DNA of 64,000 bases, from the NCBI RefSeq assembly GCF_900176145.1, contig NZ_FWWY01000001.1:3329011-3393010 (forward strand), read 5' to 3'. Positions 54,240 to 63,581 of the stretch are shown in pieces (the first letter of the stretch is position 1; every line of letters starts with the position of its first letter). The stretch comes from Sulfobacillus thermosulfidooxidans DSM 9293 (lineage in GTDB: Bacteria > Bacillota > Sulfobacillia > Sulfobacillales > Sulfobacillaceae). The notes under the pieces were generated by a model. The model did no database searches. It saw only the letters and a program-made list of their open reading frames with translations, and had not been told where the DNA came from. The position numbers and the translations under genes were made by a program.

Positions 54240-56828
54240 CTATTCATGAATTTTCGAAAACACTTCGTATGGATCAAATACCTGCTCTAGTCTCTTACGA
54301 ATCGCTTGCCACGCTGCTTCTACAGGTTTTTCCCAGTAACGACCCGATCCTACAACCCGCTGTAAGCCGAGAACATCCGACCGGAACGAAGATTTGCCGT
54401 AGATTTCAAAAGCTCCACTTCCGGGATAGACAATCCACGACAAAACATCGTGGTTTCCCTCTAGTCCCTGCACAAGAGATTCAAGCCGAGACACTTTCAG
54501 GCCCCCTTCACCATAAATACCATGGTTTAAGGCCCAATGGATTAACTCTTGTCGCTTCTGCTCCCATTGTTTCCATAGCTCTTCGTCAACCCATGTAACG
54601 TGAACACCTAATTTTTTACATAAGCTTTCCACCAAACTTTCCGTGGCGTGAAATCCCGAAGCCTGATGAGAAAGCCATAAACAGGGGTCTTCATCCCGCC
54701 AATGGGTGAGAACCATCCCTTCCGGCCGATTATAATGACCACTTAAGTCGAGACTCATCTTCAGTAGCGTTTGAGCATCGCTGTGCGACACATATCCGAA
54801 GAGCCGGTGTTTTGGATAGGGGCGCAATCGTAAGATGACTTTGGAGATGGCTCCTAAGGTTCCCCATGATCCAATAGCTAACTTGGTAACATCGTACCCT
54901 GCAACATTTTTCATGGTTTTCCGTCCAAACCGTAGCACGTCACCGCGCCCGTCCACCCATTCCACCCCAAGGACAACATCGCGCCACCCGAACAGAAAAC
55001 TATTCCGCCAATTCCGTGCATTGGAGGCGATTAACCCACCTACCGTGTCTTCTCCGGTATAGGGCAACAAAGGAACGTCTAAACCCTGTTGATGCAATAA
55101 CGCCAAGAGCTTGGCCGCGGCAAATCCCGCTTCGACCTCGAGGGTCAAATTATCCCGGTCGAAATCCACAAGTTGATTCAATGCGGTCATTTCGATGTGA
55201 GTATCCGGAGCTCCCCCGACCACCGGCCACCTTTGAAAACCTCCTCCTATAGAGACCCGGAAATGCTTACCAATGGCGGTTCTAATCGCATCTTGGAGAT
55301 CCTCGGCGCTCCCTGGTGTCCATATGCTCGATCTTGGTATCGCTTCTGTTAACTCTGGCCTATCCCCGGTAACGGTTTTTGGTGCCAAGACCACTTTCAA
55401 AGGGTTCAGCAATTCCTTAGGATCGAAGGCTCTTTTAATCTGAGCCATAATCTGCCGCTCTTTTGGACCATACATCAGGTCCATATTTTCCAGCTTATCA
55501 ATACCTACCCCATGTTCCCCCGTAATGGCTCCACCCCGAGCAACACAGGCTTGAAGTATCGCCCGGTCGGTCTCTTTTAAACGCTGTAATTCTTCCGGGT
55601 TAGCCGGATTATAAGTAATGATCGGGTGCAGATTACCGTCTCCCGCGTGAGCGGAGCAAAAGATATCAAAGCCATAACGATGGCCAATTTCCAGCACGTC
55701 TTGCATCATGGCCGCCAACAGGGGTCTTGGTACCGTAACATCCTGTATCCACAAATGCGGCGCCAAACGGGCTGCCGCGCCGTAGTGAGAACGTCGACCT
55801 CGCCACAAAGCATCCGCTTCTAAATCGGTGGTAGCGATGCGAAAATCTGTTGCCCCCTGTTGCTGAACAATCTCCTGAATGCTCGCCACTTTTTCCAATA
55901 CATCATTTGACGGTCCGTCCACCTCGATGAGCAACACGGCTCCGGCTTCAACAGGGTAGCCCGCATGCACAAACGACTCCACGAGCTGCAAAGATTTTTT
56001 ATCTAATAATTCCAAGGTAGCCGGAACGATTTGCTGAGCAATTAAGGCAGATACCGTATCAAGGGCTTGTTCCACCGATGAAAAAACACCTAACATTGTC
56101 TTAATGGTTTCCGGTTGGGGCCAAATGGCGGCGACAATCTCCGTGAAGATCGCCATAGTACCTTCTGATCCGACCAAAATACCGGTAAAATCTAAATCAG
56201 TACGGTAATCCCGGGCCGTAGGTGTCCACAGTTTGGTCCCATCGGCTAAAACGACTTGCAGTTGAACCACGTGATTGGTCGTTACACCATATTTGACGCA
56301 ATGAGGTCCTCCAGAATTTTCAGCGACATTGCCACCCAATGTGGCAATTTTATGACTTGCTGGATCCGGGGGATAGAAAAATCCTAGGGGCTTTAGGACC
56401 TGCTGCAAGTCCCAATTGACAACACCCGGTTTCATTCTGACCTCACGGCTCACCGTATCAATTTCTAAGATGTCCCGTTGAGCTGTTAAAGTGAGAACTA
56501 CTCCCCCTAATATGGGAGTAGTGCCTCCACTTAAGTTGGATGAAGAGCCCCGGGGGATAACATAAATATGATGTTTGTCACATGCTCGCATCACCTGTTC
56601 GACGTCGTTGTCCGTCTTGGCAAAGACCACTAAGTCTGGCACATAACGTTCACCCGTCGCATCATAACTGAATGCTATGCGTTGGTCATAATCCACAATT
56701 ATTTGCTGCGGTTCTAAAAATCGCTCGAGGTCGTGGATTAATTCTTGTAATGCATGCTCCTCTAGGGCAGGATAGCCCTCCGTTAGATGATGCCGATCCA
56801 ATTGTCCCGCTAATGACTTGATGCCCAT
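54240..56828 (-). CDS. Fused glycolate oxidase GlcD-GlcE subunit
   Basis: An 862-residue protein joining two FAD enzymes. The first (to about residue 470) is GlcD: FAD domain with VIPRGSSSNLSGGTTPILGG, NVAENSGGPHCVKYG and VGSEGTMAIFTEI, then the FAD-linked oxidase C-terminal domain ending GEHGVGIDKL and FDPKELLNPLKV. The second (about 490-862) is GlcE-like: GGGFQRWPVVGGAPDTHIEM, TVGGLIASNARNWRN, MKNVAGYDVTKLAIGSWGTLG. In most bacteria these are separate genes. AGGAG lies 8 nt before the ATG. It oxidises glycolate to glyoxylate, with GlcF as partner. Confidence 0.85.
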   Translation of the reverse strand: MGIKSLAGQLDRHHLTEGYPALEEHALQELIHDLERFLEPQQIIVDYDQRIAFSYDATGERYVPDLVVFAKTDNDVEQVMRACDKHHIYVIPRGSSSNLSGGTTPILGGVVLTLTAQRDILEIDTVSREVRMKPGVVNWDLQQVLKPLGFFYPPDPASHKIATLGGNVAENSGGPHCVKYGVTTNHVVQLQVVLADGTKLWTPTARDYRTDLDFTGILVGSEGTMAIFTEIVAAIWPQPETIKTMLGVFSSVEQALDTVSALIAQQIVPATLELLDKKSLQLVESFVHAGYPVEAGAVLLIEVDGPSNDVLEKVASIQEIVQQQGATDFRIATTDLEADALWRGRRSHYGAAARLAPHLWIQDVTVPRPLLAAMMQDVLEIGHRYGFDIFCSAHAGDGNLHPIITYNPANPEELQRLKETDRAILQACVARGGAITGEHGVGIDKLENMDLMYGPKERQIMAQIKRAFDPKELLNPLKVVLAPKTVTGDRPELTEAIPRSSIWTPGSAEDLQDAIRTAIGKHFRVSIGGGFQRWPVVGGAPDTHIEMTALNQLVDFDRDNLTLEVEAGFAAAKLLALLHQQGLDVPLLPYTGEDTVGGLIASNARNWRNSFLFGWRDVVLGVEWVDGRGDVLRFGRKTMKNVAGYDVTKLAIGSWGTLGAISKVILRLRPYPKHRLFGYVSHSDAQTLLKMSLDLSGHYNRPEGMVLTHWRDEDPCLWLSHQASGFHATESLVESLCKKLGVHVTWVDEELWKQWEQKRQELIHWALNHGIYGEGGLKVSRLESLVQGLEGNHDVLSWIVYPGSGAFEIYGKSSFRSDVLGLQRVVGSGRYWEKPVEAAWQAIRKRLEQVFDPYEVFSKIHE

Positions 56829-57105
56829 ACCGAATTCTCCTACACATGAGACCTCATGACCATGATATGCAGCACACGGAAATCTCCAAACCTCTTCCGC
56901 TCATATTGCCCCTGCGTTATCCTGACTTTTTTGAAATTTCTCTCCCCACAACCACCTAGCAGTGAGGACATAAGAGAGACCTTTTCGTATGGTCAATCCT
57001 GGTCCTGGCACGGTAACGGACCATTAGTGTGGTAAGTCGCTACCATGGCATTGTGCGGTGAAAATCTGTCCATAGGATGAGAGGAGCCAACGAAAAATTT
57101 CAAAC

Positions 57106-57699
57106 TTACCAAATCAACGCATGACCTGGCAAGGGCCGCCGACGACTTTCAATGAAATGCCGCAAATCGTCAGTGAGAGGTTTCTTTTCATATTGTGGTT
57201 GACCATCTTTGCCCCGTTCGCTGAGCTCTTCCAAGGTATAGAGATCATCCAAGGAATCAATCCGATCGATAAACAAGACGCCCTCTAAATGATCGACTTC
57301 ATGTTGGATAATGCGAGCATCAAATCCCTCAAATCCCCGGCGCCATGGCTGCCCATTAATATCCGTCCCGGAAAGTTCAATGTATTCTGCTCTCCGCGTC
57401 GGACCATAAATCCCTGGTACACTAAGACATCCATCATAATCTTTCAGTTCGCCTCGTGCTCGAATGATTTTGGGATTGATTATAATCTCCGGATCTTGCA
57501 TTGTGATGCCCTTCCATATAAAAACGCGTCTGGGAGAACCAATTTGTGGTGCGGCAATACCATAGGCAGCGACCGTCGGCCAGGTATCAAACAAATCGGT
57601 AAATAATTGCCTGACCTCATCAGTAAATGATTTGACCCGTGTTGTCCTCATTCGTAAAAAGTCATTTTGCGTACTAATCGTCCAAATTGCTTGTTCCAA
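57106..57699 (-). CDS. def: Peptide deformylase
   Basis: About 197 residues. This metalloenzyme removes the formyl group from new proteins. The three motifs are GIAAPQIG (motif 1), DGCLSVPG (motif 2, Asp in place of the usual Glu, metal Cys retained) and QHEVDHLEG (motif 3, two metal His and catalytic Glu). The TTG at 57699 has GGGAG 6-7 nt upstream; ATG 57714 is the alternative. The C-terminal tail, about 50 residues after HEVDH, is longer than usual. It lies between the glycolate genes and a Toprim gene on the same strand. Confidence 0.85.
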   Translation of the reverse strand: MEQAIWTISTQNDFLRMRTTRVKSFTDEVRQLFTDLFDTWPTVAAYGIAAPQIGSPRRVFIWKGITMQDPEIIINPKIIRARGELKDYDGCLSVPGIYGPTRRAEYIELSGTDINGQPWRRGFEGFDARIIQHEVDHLEGVLFIDRIDSLDDLYTLEELSERGKDGQPQYEKKPLTDDLRHFIESRRRPLPGHALIW

Positions 57700-57730
57700 T
57701 AGACTCTCCCTCATCCGGTTGCACGTAATT

Positions 57731-58063
57731 TTAATCCCATTCGAGTATACCCAATCGCTTAAAACGCTCCATAATGTAATCGACCGGAGTATGTTCCACT
57801 CCATTATAACCAGGTTTTGTGTAAACGTTCAGGGCATCTGGAAAAGCCTCACGCAATATCCGGCGAATGCGCCGGCCAGCCGCATCCGCATCCGTAAAGA
57901 TCACAACTGTATGGTGTTTAACCGCTTTGCGAATCCGCTCCAAACGATCCTGATTCGGAATTCCAAATGTCGGGATAATGGGAATTTCAGGGGGAAGAAC
58001 AGCTTGCAGCCGTGAACGATCATTTTTTCCTTCAACAATAATCGCAAACGTTTCATCAGCCAT
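57731..58063 (-). CDS. Toprim-domain protein (RNase M5-like)
   Basis: A 110-residue protein consisting of one Toprim domain: FAIIVEGKNDRSRLQ with the catalytic Glu, then TVVIFTDADAAGRRIRRILRE with the D-x-D pair, as in RNase M5 and small primases. Alone it is a nuclease-like unit; the nearest named kin are RNase M5, which trims 5S rRNA, but the C-terminal half of that enzyme is lacking. The ATG at 58063 has AGGAGG about 10 nt upstream. It sits between the deformylase and glycerate kinase genes in one direction and may share their transcript. Confidence 0.7.
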   Translation of the reverse strand: MADETFAIIVEGKNDRSRLQAVLPPEIPIIPTFGIPNQDRLERIRKAVKHHTVVIFTDADAAGRRIRRILREAFPDALNVYTKPGYNGVEHTPVDYIMERFKRLGILEWD

Positions 58064-58107
58064 GAGCAAATGACCTCCTTGGGAACAGTCACGGGTTTTG
58101 CATAAAA

Positions 58108-59217
58108 TCACGGATGGCACTGTTCCAAAGTAAATCCAACGTGTATCGCAGCGTCTCGCATATAGCATCGAGCATTGGTCATCGCCTCGTCTAGCGACAG
58201 AGGTCCCGGAACTATAGGATAGATCAATCGGACGCCTTTTTTGTACAAATCCTCAACTCGTCCTGCTCGACTTCCGACAATGGCCACCACGGGTTTATTT
58301 TGCAAATGACTACGTTCGGTCACTATATTGACTAATTTCCCTTGCAACGTTTGTGAATCGAGTTTACCCTCACCGGTTATAATCCAGTCGGCCCAATTTA
58401 TCCACTCATCAAGCGAAACCCAATTGGCCACCACTTCAGCCCCGGACTGAAGAATTCCTCCCAAGGCCAATATAGCAAATCCCATGCCTCCAGCACTGCC
58501 TGCCCCCGGAATGTCATCCCAATGATGATTGGGTCCCTGGACAATTTGCGCGAAGTGAGCCATATCTTGGTCTAATGAATTGAGGCGCTGAGAGGGAACC
58601 CCTTTTTGGGGTCCAAACATCATGACGGCCCCATTCGTTCCGGTAAGAGGAACATTAACATCCGTCAATCCAATTAGCGGTTTTGTGATGGGCTGGATTC
58701 TAGCCTCCATTACGCGGCCGAGATAACGACCTAGCGGTTTTACGGGATTATGATCTTGATCAAAAAAATCGCAGTCTAGAGCAGCCATGAGTCCCATGCC
58801 GCCATCGGTACTGCCACTTCCCCCCAAGGCCACGATCACCCGGCTTACGTCAGGATGACTGAGAGCCTGGCGGATTAGTTGTCCCGTTCCATAACTGGTC
58901 GTCGCATCACCATCTCGTAGTCGCTTATCCGGAGTTACAAATCCTGAAGCAACAGCAACCTCGATAATCGCCGTATCGTTCCATAAAACCCAATATCCGG
59001 CGTGTAATCGACCATAAATATCCTGACATTCTGCCGGGATAATTTTCCCACCCAAGAACTGAGCCACGGCAGCAGTCCCTTCTCCTCCATCGGCGACAGG
59101 AAGAACACGAATATCCCAAGACGGAAAGACTTCTAGGAGCCCACTGGCAATGGCACGACCAGCGTCCAGAGAAGACAGCGATCCTTTAAATGAATCGACA
59201 GCAACTAAGATTTTCAC
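58108..59217 (-). CDS. glxK: Glycerate kinase
   Basis: A 369-residue glycerate 2-kinase of the GlxK/GarK type. The N-terminus KILVAVDSFKGSLSS and PVADGGEGTAAVA, GGSGSTDGGMGL near 130, GAGSAGGMGFAILALGG near 235 and ITGEGKLDSQTLQGK near 285 are typical. It converts glycerate to 2-phosphoglycerate and so returns carbon from glycolate to central metabolism. It fits as the last step of the route started by the nearby glycolate oxidase; the intermediate glyoxylate steps are not in the window. GTG start with AGGAGGGG upstream. Confidence 0.9.
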   Translation of the reverse strand: MKILVAVDSFKGSLSSLDAGRAIASGLLEVFPSWDIRVLPVADGGEGTAAVAQFLGGKIIPAECQDIYGRLHAGYWVLWNDTAIIEVAVASGFVTPDKRLRDGDATTSYGTGQLIRQALSHPDVSRVIVALGGSGSTDGGMGLMAALDCDFFDQDHNPVKPLGRYLGRVMEARIQPITKPLIGLTDVNVPLTGTNGAVMMFGPQKGVPSQRLNSLDQDMAHFAQIVQGPNHHWDDIPGAGSAGGMGFAILALGGILQSGAEVVANWVSLDEWINWADWIITGEGKLDSQTLQGKLVNIVTERSHLQNKPVVAIVGSRAGRVEDLYKKGVRLIYPIVPGPLSLDEAMTNARCYMRDAAIHVGFTLEQCHP

Positions 59218-59422
59218 CTACAAGCCCCTCCTGGTAGCTATTTTACCATTGACAGAGAAGCTTTCCATCTTTCGTAGGAACTTATGGGTCGGTTTTGGCA
59301 CGCAGAACGAGAATATTCGGAAGCCTTTGCTATACTGTAAACAAGCTTCTATGCATTATGCGTTTTTTATTCCCGAATCGTAGGAAAGAAGCAAGACAAA
59401 GAAATAATAAATGGAGGGAATT

Positions 59423-60274
59423 ATGCAAGTCGTGAGTTTTGGCACCAATGTCACTTATCCAGCCTTGGGACAAGGCACATGGCGCATGGGTGTTGACCCG
59501 AATTTGTTTACGCATGAGGTCAAAATGCTCCAAGAAGGAATCCAGCAGAACTTGCGCGTCATCGATACAGCCGCCATGTACGCTGATGGTGGCGCAGAAC
59601 GAGTGGTTGGCCAGGCTATACAACCGTACCGGCATGACGTATTTGTCGTCACGAAAGTATGGCCCACGCACGCAGATTATGAGGGCGTTATTACCTCGCT
59701 TAAAAATTCATTGGACCGCTTAAATACCTCTTATGTGGATTTATTCCTCCTGCACTGGCCCAGCAAACAATATCCACTCCAAGAAACAATGCGCGCCATG
59801 GCTACGGTTTATGAAAAAGGTTGGACAAAATCCCTAGGCGTAAGTAATTTCAATGTTGATTTATTAAAACAAGCCCAACAATTCTTGGGGGACATTCCCC
59901 TCGTCGCCAATCAGGTCGAATATTCACTAACAGCCCGGGCGGCAGAACTCACTGTTATACCGTATTGTCAAGACCACAATATTACAGTCATGGCTTATTC
60001 CCCTATAAAACATTTAAATGCATTAGATCCTAATGGTCCTCAACGTCGTCTTCTACACGCACTGGCCAGAGACTATCACACGACTGAACACGTCATCGCG
60101 TTAGCATGGGTGATCCGCCAAAGGGAAGTCATCGCAATTCCCAAAACGTCTCAACATGACCATTTACTAGCCAATCTTTCTGCCTTAACCCTGAACTTAT
60201 CACCTGATGATGAAAAGCGCCTCGATGCCTTGTTCCCTCCATCTTCGCATGACTTAACCATACAATTGTTATGA
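59423..60274 (+). CDS. Aldo/keto reductase
   Basis: A 283-residue NADPH-dependent reductase with the (beta/alpha)8 barrel. The tetrad is the Asp and Tyr of VIDTAAMYADGG (about 47-58), the Lys of VVTKVWP (about 76) and the His of LLHWP (about 107); VSNFNVDLL, QVEYSL and the coenzyme loop IAIPKTSQHDHLLANL complete the pattern. It reduces a carbonyl compound or methylglyoxal. ATG 59423 has GGAGGG 5 nt upstream. It is divergent from the glycerate kinase gene, and a hairpin follows. Confidence 0.88.
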   Translation: MQVVSFGTNVTYPALGQGTWRMGVDPNLFTHEVKMLQEGIQQNLRVIDTAAMYADGGAERVVGQAIQPYRHDVFVVTKVWPTHADYEGVITSLKNSLDRLNTSYVDLFLLHWPSKQYPLQETMRAMATVYEKGWTKSLGVSNFNVDLLKQAQQFLGDIPLVANQVEYSLTARAAELTVIPYCQDHNITVMAYSPIKHLNALDPNGPQRRLLHALARDYHTTEHVIALAWVIRQREVIAIPKTSQHDHLLANLSALTLNLSPDDEKRLDALFPPSSHDLTIQLL

Positions 60275-60283
60275 AAACAAATC

Positions 60284-60322
60284 ACATGCCCCTTCTTGAA
60301 TGATGACCAAGAAGGGGCATGT
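60284..60322 (+). terminator. Hairpin after aldo/keto reductase
   Basis: Arms ACATGCCCCTTCTT (60284-60297) and AAGAAGGGGCATGT (60309-60322) pair perfectly over 14 bp around an 11-nt loop. No T-tract follows. It sits between convergent genes and may end transcription both ways. Confidence 0.55.
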
Positions 60323-60401
60323 ATCGCCCTTCGAAAGGATCAAGGAACGCTCACAGGAAGACCAACCGGAGCATTGGTTTAGAATTTCGGTGCGCAGCCC
60401 A

Positions 60402-60791
60402 TTATTCTTCAGATTTATTGGCTTCTTCCCACCACGTTAAAAACAAATCCATTGAATTTCGACGCACACGTAGTTCGGCAGCCCATTGTTTTAGCCGTTC
60501 AATTCCTTCATCAGTAATCCGGTAAAACCGTTTGGGGGCTCCCTGATCCTCTGTAATCCATGATGACGATACCGCCCCTTGATTTTCTAAATCACGCAAT
60601 AGTCGGTAAACTCCACCACTATCGATAATCCATACAGGGGGCAATTCATCTTGTAGCCGTTTTAAAATGGCCCCCCCGTGCATGGGTTGTTGATATATAA
60701 ACAGTAATATAAATGCTTCTAGATGTTTGCCAGTTTGATATCGTCTCCCTGGCTCCATTGCATTTGGCATCAAAAGTCCCTCTTTTTTCAT
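60402..60791 (-). CDS. PadR-family transcriptional regulator
   Basis: A 129-residue repressor-type protein. The winged helix runs from HLEAFILLFIYQQPMHGGAI through LKRLQDEL to SGGVYRLLRDLENQGAV, then SSSWITEDQGAPKRFYRITDEGIERL, all typical of PadR. The C-terminal helix (about 100-125) would give the dimer. It lies 74 nt downstream of the acyl-CoA dehydrogenase gene on the same strand, so it could control the catabolic cluster in response to an aromatic or acyl compound. AAGGAG lies 8 nt before the ATG. Confidence 0.85.
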   Translation of the reverse strand: MKKEGLLMPNAMEPGRRYQTGKHLEAFILLFIYQQPMHGGAILKRLQDELPPVWIIDSGGVYRLLRDLENQGAVSSSWITEDQGAPKRFYRITDEGIERLKQWAAELRVRRNSMDLFLTWWEEANKSEE

Positions 60792-60865
60792 GGAATTCTC
60801 TCCTTACCTTAACAAAAAGCGGGACCTGATGCCATTATTCTGAGGAGCCAATACGAGGAATTTCC

Positions 60866-62056
60866 CTAAAACGCCTCTTCACCAAGAAGATTTCGGCCAA
60901 CAATCAACGTGTGAATCTCATAGGTTCCCTCATACGTATCCACGGTTTCCAAGTTCGCCATGTGACGAATTGAGGCATAATCTGTACTAATACCATTTCC
61001 GCCTAGTAATTCCCGAGACATTCGGGCAATTTCCAAGGCGGCCCGGGCATTGTGTCGCTTCGCCAACGAGACATGGGCATAATCAAGTTGGCCGTTTTGG
61101 TACAGCCAACCCAGTTGGCGTGCCATTAACTGCATACTCACTAACCTGGTTTGCATGTCTACAATGCGTTCTTGCACCAGTTGTGTCGCGGCAATAGGGC
61201 GACCAAAAGCCACACGAGTTTTGGCATAAGTCGCAGCCTCTACTAGGCAATCCATGGCTGCCCCTATAGCTCCCCAGGCAATGCCGTAGCGAGCTTGCGT
61301 TAAACAACTAAGGGGTGCCCCTAAACCCTTAGCATGTGGGAGTTGTAGACTTTGATCGACGTGTACACCATCTAAATAGAGTTCGGAGGTCGCAGACATT
61401 CGCATAGAAGCTTTGGTGTGGATCGGCCGAGCAGAAAATCCTGGAGCATCGGTCGGCACGATAAAACCACGAATCGTTCCAGTATCATCCTTCGCCCACA
61501 CAATCGCAATATCTGCTAAATGACCGTTAGTAATCCAGCGTTTAGTTCCTGAAAGCACATAGTCATCGCCCACTTGATGGGCCTTCGTGAGCATTGAGGC
61601 GGGATCAGAACCCGCGTCCGGTTCGGTCAAGCCGAAACATCCAATCACTTGGCCCGAAGCCATAGCCGGGAGATACTGACGGCGTTGTTCTTCTGAACCA
61701 TAACGATAAATTGCGTACATCGCCAAAGCTCCTTGGACGGAAGCAAAGGACCTGAGTCCCGAATCCCCGCGTTCCAATTCTTGCATGATTAGTCCATAAG
61801 CAAGCGGGGATAAGGCACTCCCCCCATATTCTTCGGGTAAATTGGATCCCAATACCCCTAGGCGTCCTAATTCTGGGATCAGTGAAACGGGGAATTCGCC
61901 TGCTTGCCACCATTGCCCGGCAAAGGGTTTAATCTGTTCATCAACGAAATGGCGGACTGCATGCTGAACATCTCTTTCTTCTTCTGTCCATAGTCCCGAT
62001 ATTCGGTAGAAATCTTCAACTTTTGCCACGATATCGTCAACATCTATTATCTCCAT
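60866..62056 (-). CDS. gcdH: Glutaryl-CoA-dehydrogenase-like acyl-CoA dehydrogenase
   Basis: A 396-residue flavoenzyme. The pattern follows glutaryl-CoA dehydrogenases: SGLRSFASVQGALAMYAI, YGSEEQRRQYLPAMASGQ, CFGLTEPDAGSDPASM, WITNGHLADIAIVWAK, and RHMANLETVDTYEGTYEIHT with the catalytic Glu in TYEGT. It oxidises glutaryl-CoA, probably to crotonyl-CoA. Upstream in the same direction lie a GabT-type aminotransferase and a semialdehyde dehydrogenase, which fits the 5-aminovalerate route from lysine. The start has a rather distant AAAGGA. Confidence 0.82.
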   Translation of the reverse strand: MEIIDVDDIVAKVEDFYRISGLWTEEERDVQHAVRHFVDEQIKPFAGQWWQAGEFPVSLIPELGRLGVLGSNLPEEYGGSALSPLAYGLIMQELERGDSGLRSFASVQGALAMYAIYRYGSEEQRRQYLPAMASGQVIGCFGLTEPDAGSDPASMLTKAHQVGDDYVLSGTKRWITNGHLADIAIVWAKDDTGTIRGFIVPTDAPGFSARPIHTKASMRMSATSELYLDGVHVDQSLQLPHAKGLGAPLSCLTQARYGIAWGAIGAAMDCLVEAATYAKTRVAFGRPIAATQLVQERIVDMQTRLVSMQLMARQLGWLYQNGQLDYAHVSLAKRHNARAALEIARMSRELLGGNGISTDYASIRHMANLETVDTYEGTYEIHTLIVGRNLLGEEAF

Positions 62057-62150
62057 TGGTTCGCGACTATCCTTTCCTGACCAATTTCGCTGCTACTTCT
62101 AAAAAAGAGTCGTTGGCATGTCTCGTTCCCATGAAGGGAAGAAGAGGGCC

Positions 62151-63506
62151 TTAGTGCTGGCCCTCTTCTTCAAATGCTTTTTCCAAAATATTTAACGCCT
62201 CTTCTAGCATATCTAAAGGCGTATTTAAGGGGGCTAGGAACCGAATCACGTTGCCATAAATACCAGCCTTGAGCATAATGACACCGTGATGTAAGGCATA
62301 GTTTAATATACGCGCCGTCAAATCGCTGTAAGGCTCCTTGGTTTGGGGATCTTTCACCAATTCAATAGCAACCATTGCTCCTAATCCGCGAACGTCCCCA
62401 ATCACTGGATACTTCTTTTGCATCGCGCTAAGACGCGTCATTAAATACTCTCCTTGCTTCTCAGCTTGCGACAGAAGATCCTCTTCCTCGAAAATATCCA
62501 AAACCGCATTTCCAGCAGCTGTAGCTAATGGATTACCCACATAGGTTCCGCCAATCTGAGAGTCTCCGGGTCCGTCCATGACTTCCGCACGGCCCATGAC
62601 CCCAGACAAGGGCACACCATCGGCAATAGATTTCGCCATCGTTAACAAATCTGGGCGGATATTCGCATATTCGGTGGCAAAAAACTTTCCTGTACGGCCA
62701 AAACCGGTCTGAACTTCATCCACGATTAAGAGAATTCCATGACGTTCGGTAAATGCTCGCAACCAGGGTAAAAAGCTCTTGGGAGGAACCACAAAACCGC
62801 CTTCTCCTTGAACGGGTTCCACAATCACCGCAGCAACATCTTCTGGGGCAACTTGAAGCATCAACGCTTGTTCGATGGCCTGGTAACAGGTTTCGTCACA
62901 TTCATGTTGCAAAGAACCCTGGGCATAGGGACAGCGGTAGGGATACGGAAAAGGCACACGATATACTTCTGGCGCAAAAGGCCCCATACCTGCCTTATAC
63001 GGGTGAACCTTACTCGTTAGTGTCATAGCCATCAACGTGCGGCCATGAAATGCCCGCTCAAATGCAATAATCCCTTTACGCTTCGTGTAAGCGCGGGCAA
63101 TTTTAATGGCATTTTCCACAGCTTCAGCACCCGAGTTAAAAAAGACCGTTGTAGCAGGACCACCACCAGGAAACTTCGCATTGAGCCTTTCCGCCAACCG
63201 AACGTAACTTTCATAAGGCACGACCGTAAAATCCGTATGTAAGAACCGGTCAACTTGCTCATGCAAGGCTTGTCGCACTTTATCATGCGTATGTCCGACA
63301 TTTAATACCCCAACGCCACCTGTTAAATCAATAAAGGTGTTGCCGTCGATATCTGTGAGCAAACTGCCATGGGCTTTATCAATAACAAGCGGCGCATATA
63401 CCGATGTTGCCCTTGGCGTCGCCTTATCGATGCGGGCTAGTACAGATTGCGAGCGAGGTCCTGGAATTTCTGTCTTAAGTTCAATATATTTAGTAGCGGT
63501 TGCCAT
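62151..63506 (-). CDS. gabT: 4-aminobutyrate / 5-aminovalerate aminotransferase
   Basis: A 451-residue fold-type I PLP enzyme. It has FFNSGAEAVENAIKIARAYT, AFHGRTLMAMTLTSK, EPVQGEGGFVVPP, VDEVQTGFGRTGKFF and the PLP lysine in LTMAKSIADGVPLSGV near 285. It transfers the terminal amino group of GABA or 5-aminovalerate to 2-oxoglutarate. The neighbours, a glutaryl-CoA dehydrogenase and an aldehyde dehydrogenase, point to 5-aminovalerate (DavT) at least as well as GABA. GGAGG lies 5 nt before the ATG. Confidence 0.88.
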   Translation of the reverse strand: MATATKYIELKTEIPGPRSQSVLARIDKATPRATSVYAPLVIDKAHGSLLTDIDGNTFIDLTGGVGVLNVGHTHDKVRQALHEQVDRFLHTDFTVVPYESYVRLAERLNAKFPGGGPATTVFFNSGAEAVENAIKIARAYTKRKGIIAFERAFHGRTLMAMTLTSKVHPYKAGMGPFAPEVYRVPFPYPYRCPYAQGSLQHECDETCYQAIEQALMLQVAPEDVAAVIVEPVQGEGGFVVPPKSFLPWLRAFTERHGILLIVDEVQTGFGRTGKFFATEYANIRPDLLTMAKSIADGVPLSGVMGRAEVMDGPGDSQIGGTYVGNPLATAAGNAVLDIFEEEDLLSQAEKQGEYLMTRLSAMQKKYPVIGDVRGLGAMVAIELVKDPQTKEPYSDLTARILNYALHHGVIMLKAGIYGNVIRFLAPLNTPLDMLEEALNILEKAFEEEGQH

Positions 63507-63581
63507 AAAAATCCTCCTTAGCGTATCAAGAAAGTATCAAGGTACTGCCGATAAATTGTCTATGCCATAAAAGAGAGTTTT

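Noticed and set aside
53864-54598. 244-codon open frame on the + strand
   Set aside because: It lies wholly opposite the glcF and glcD-glcE genes, has no ribosome binding site or recognisable domain, and is a shadow of them.
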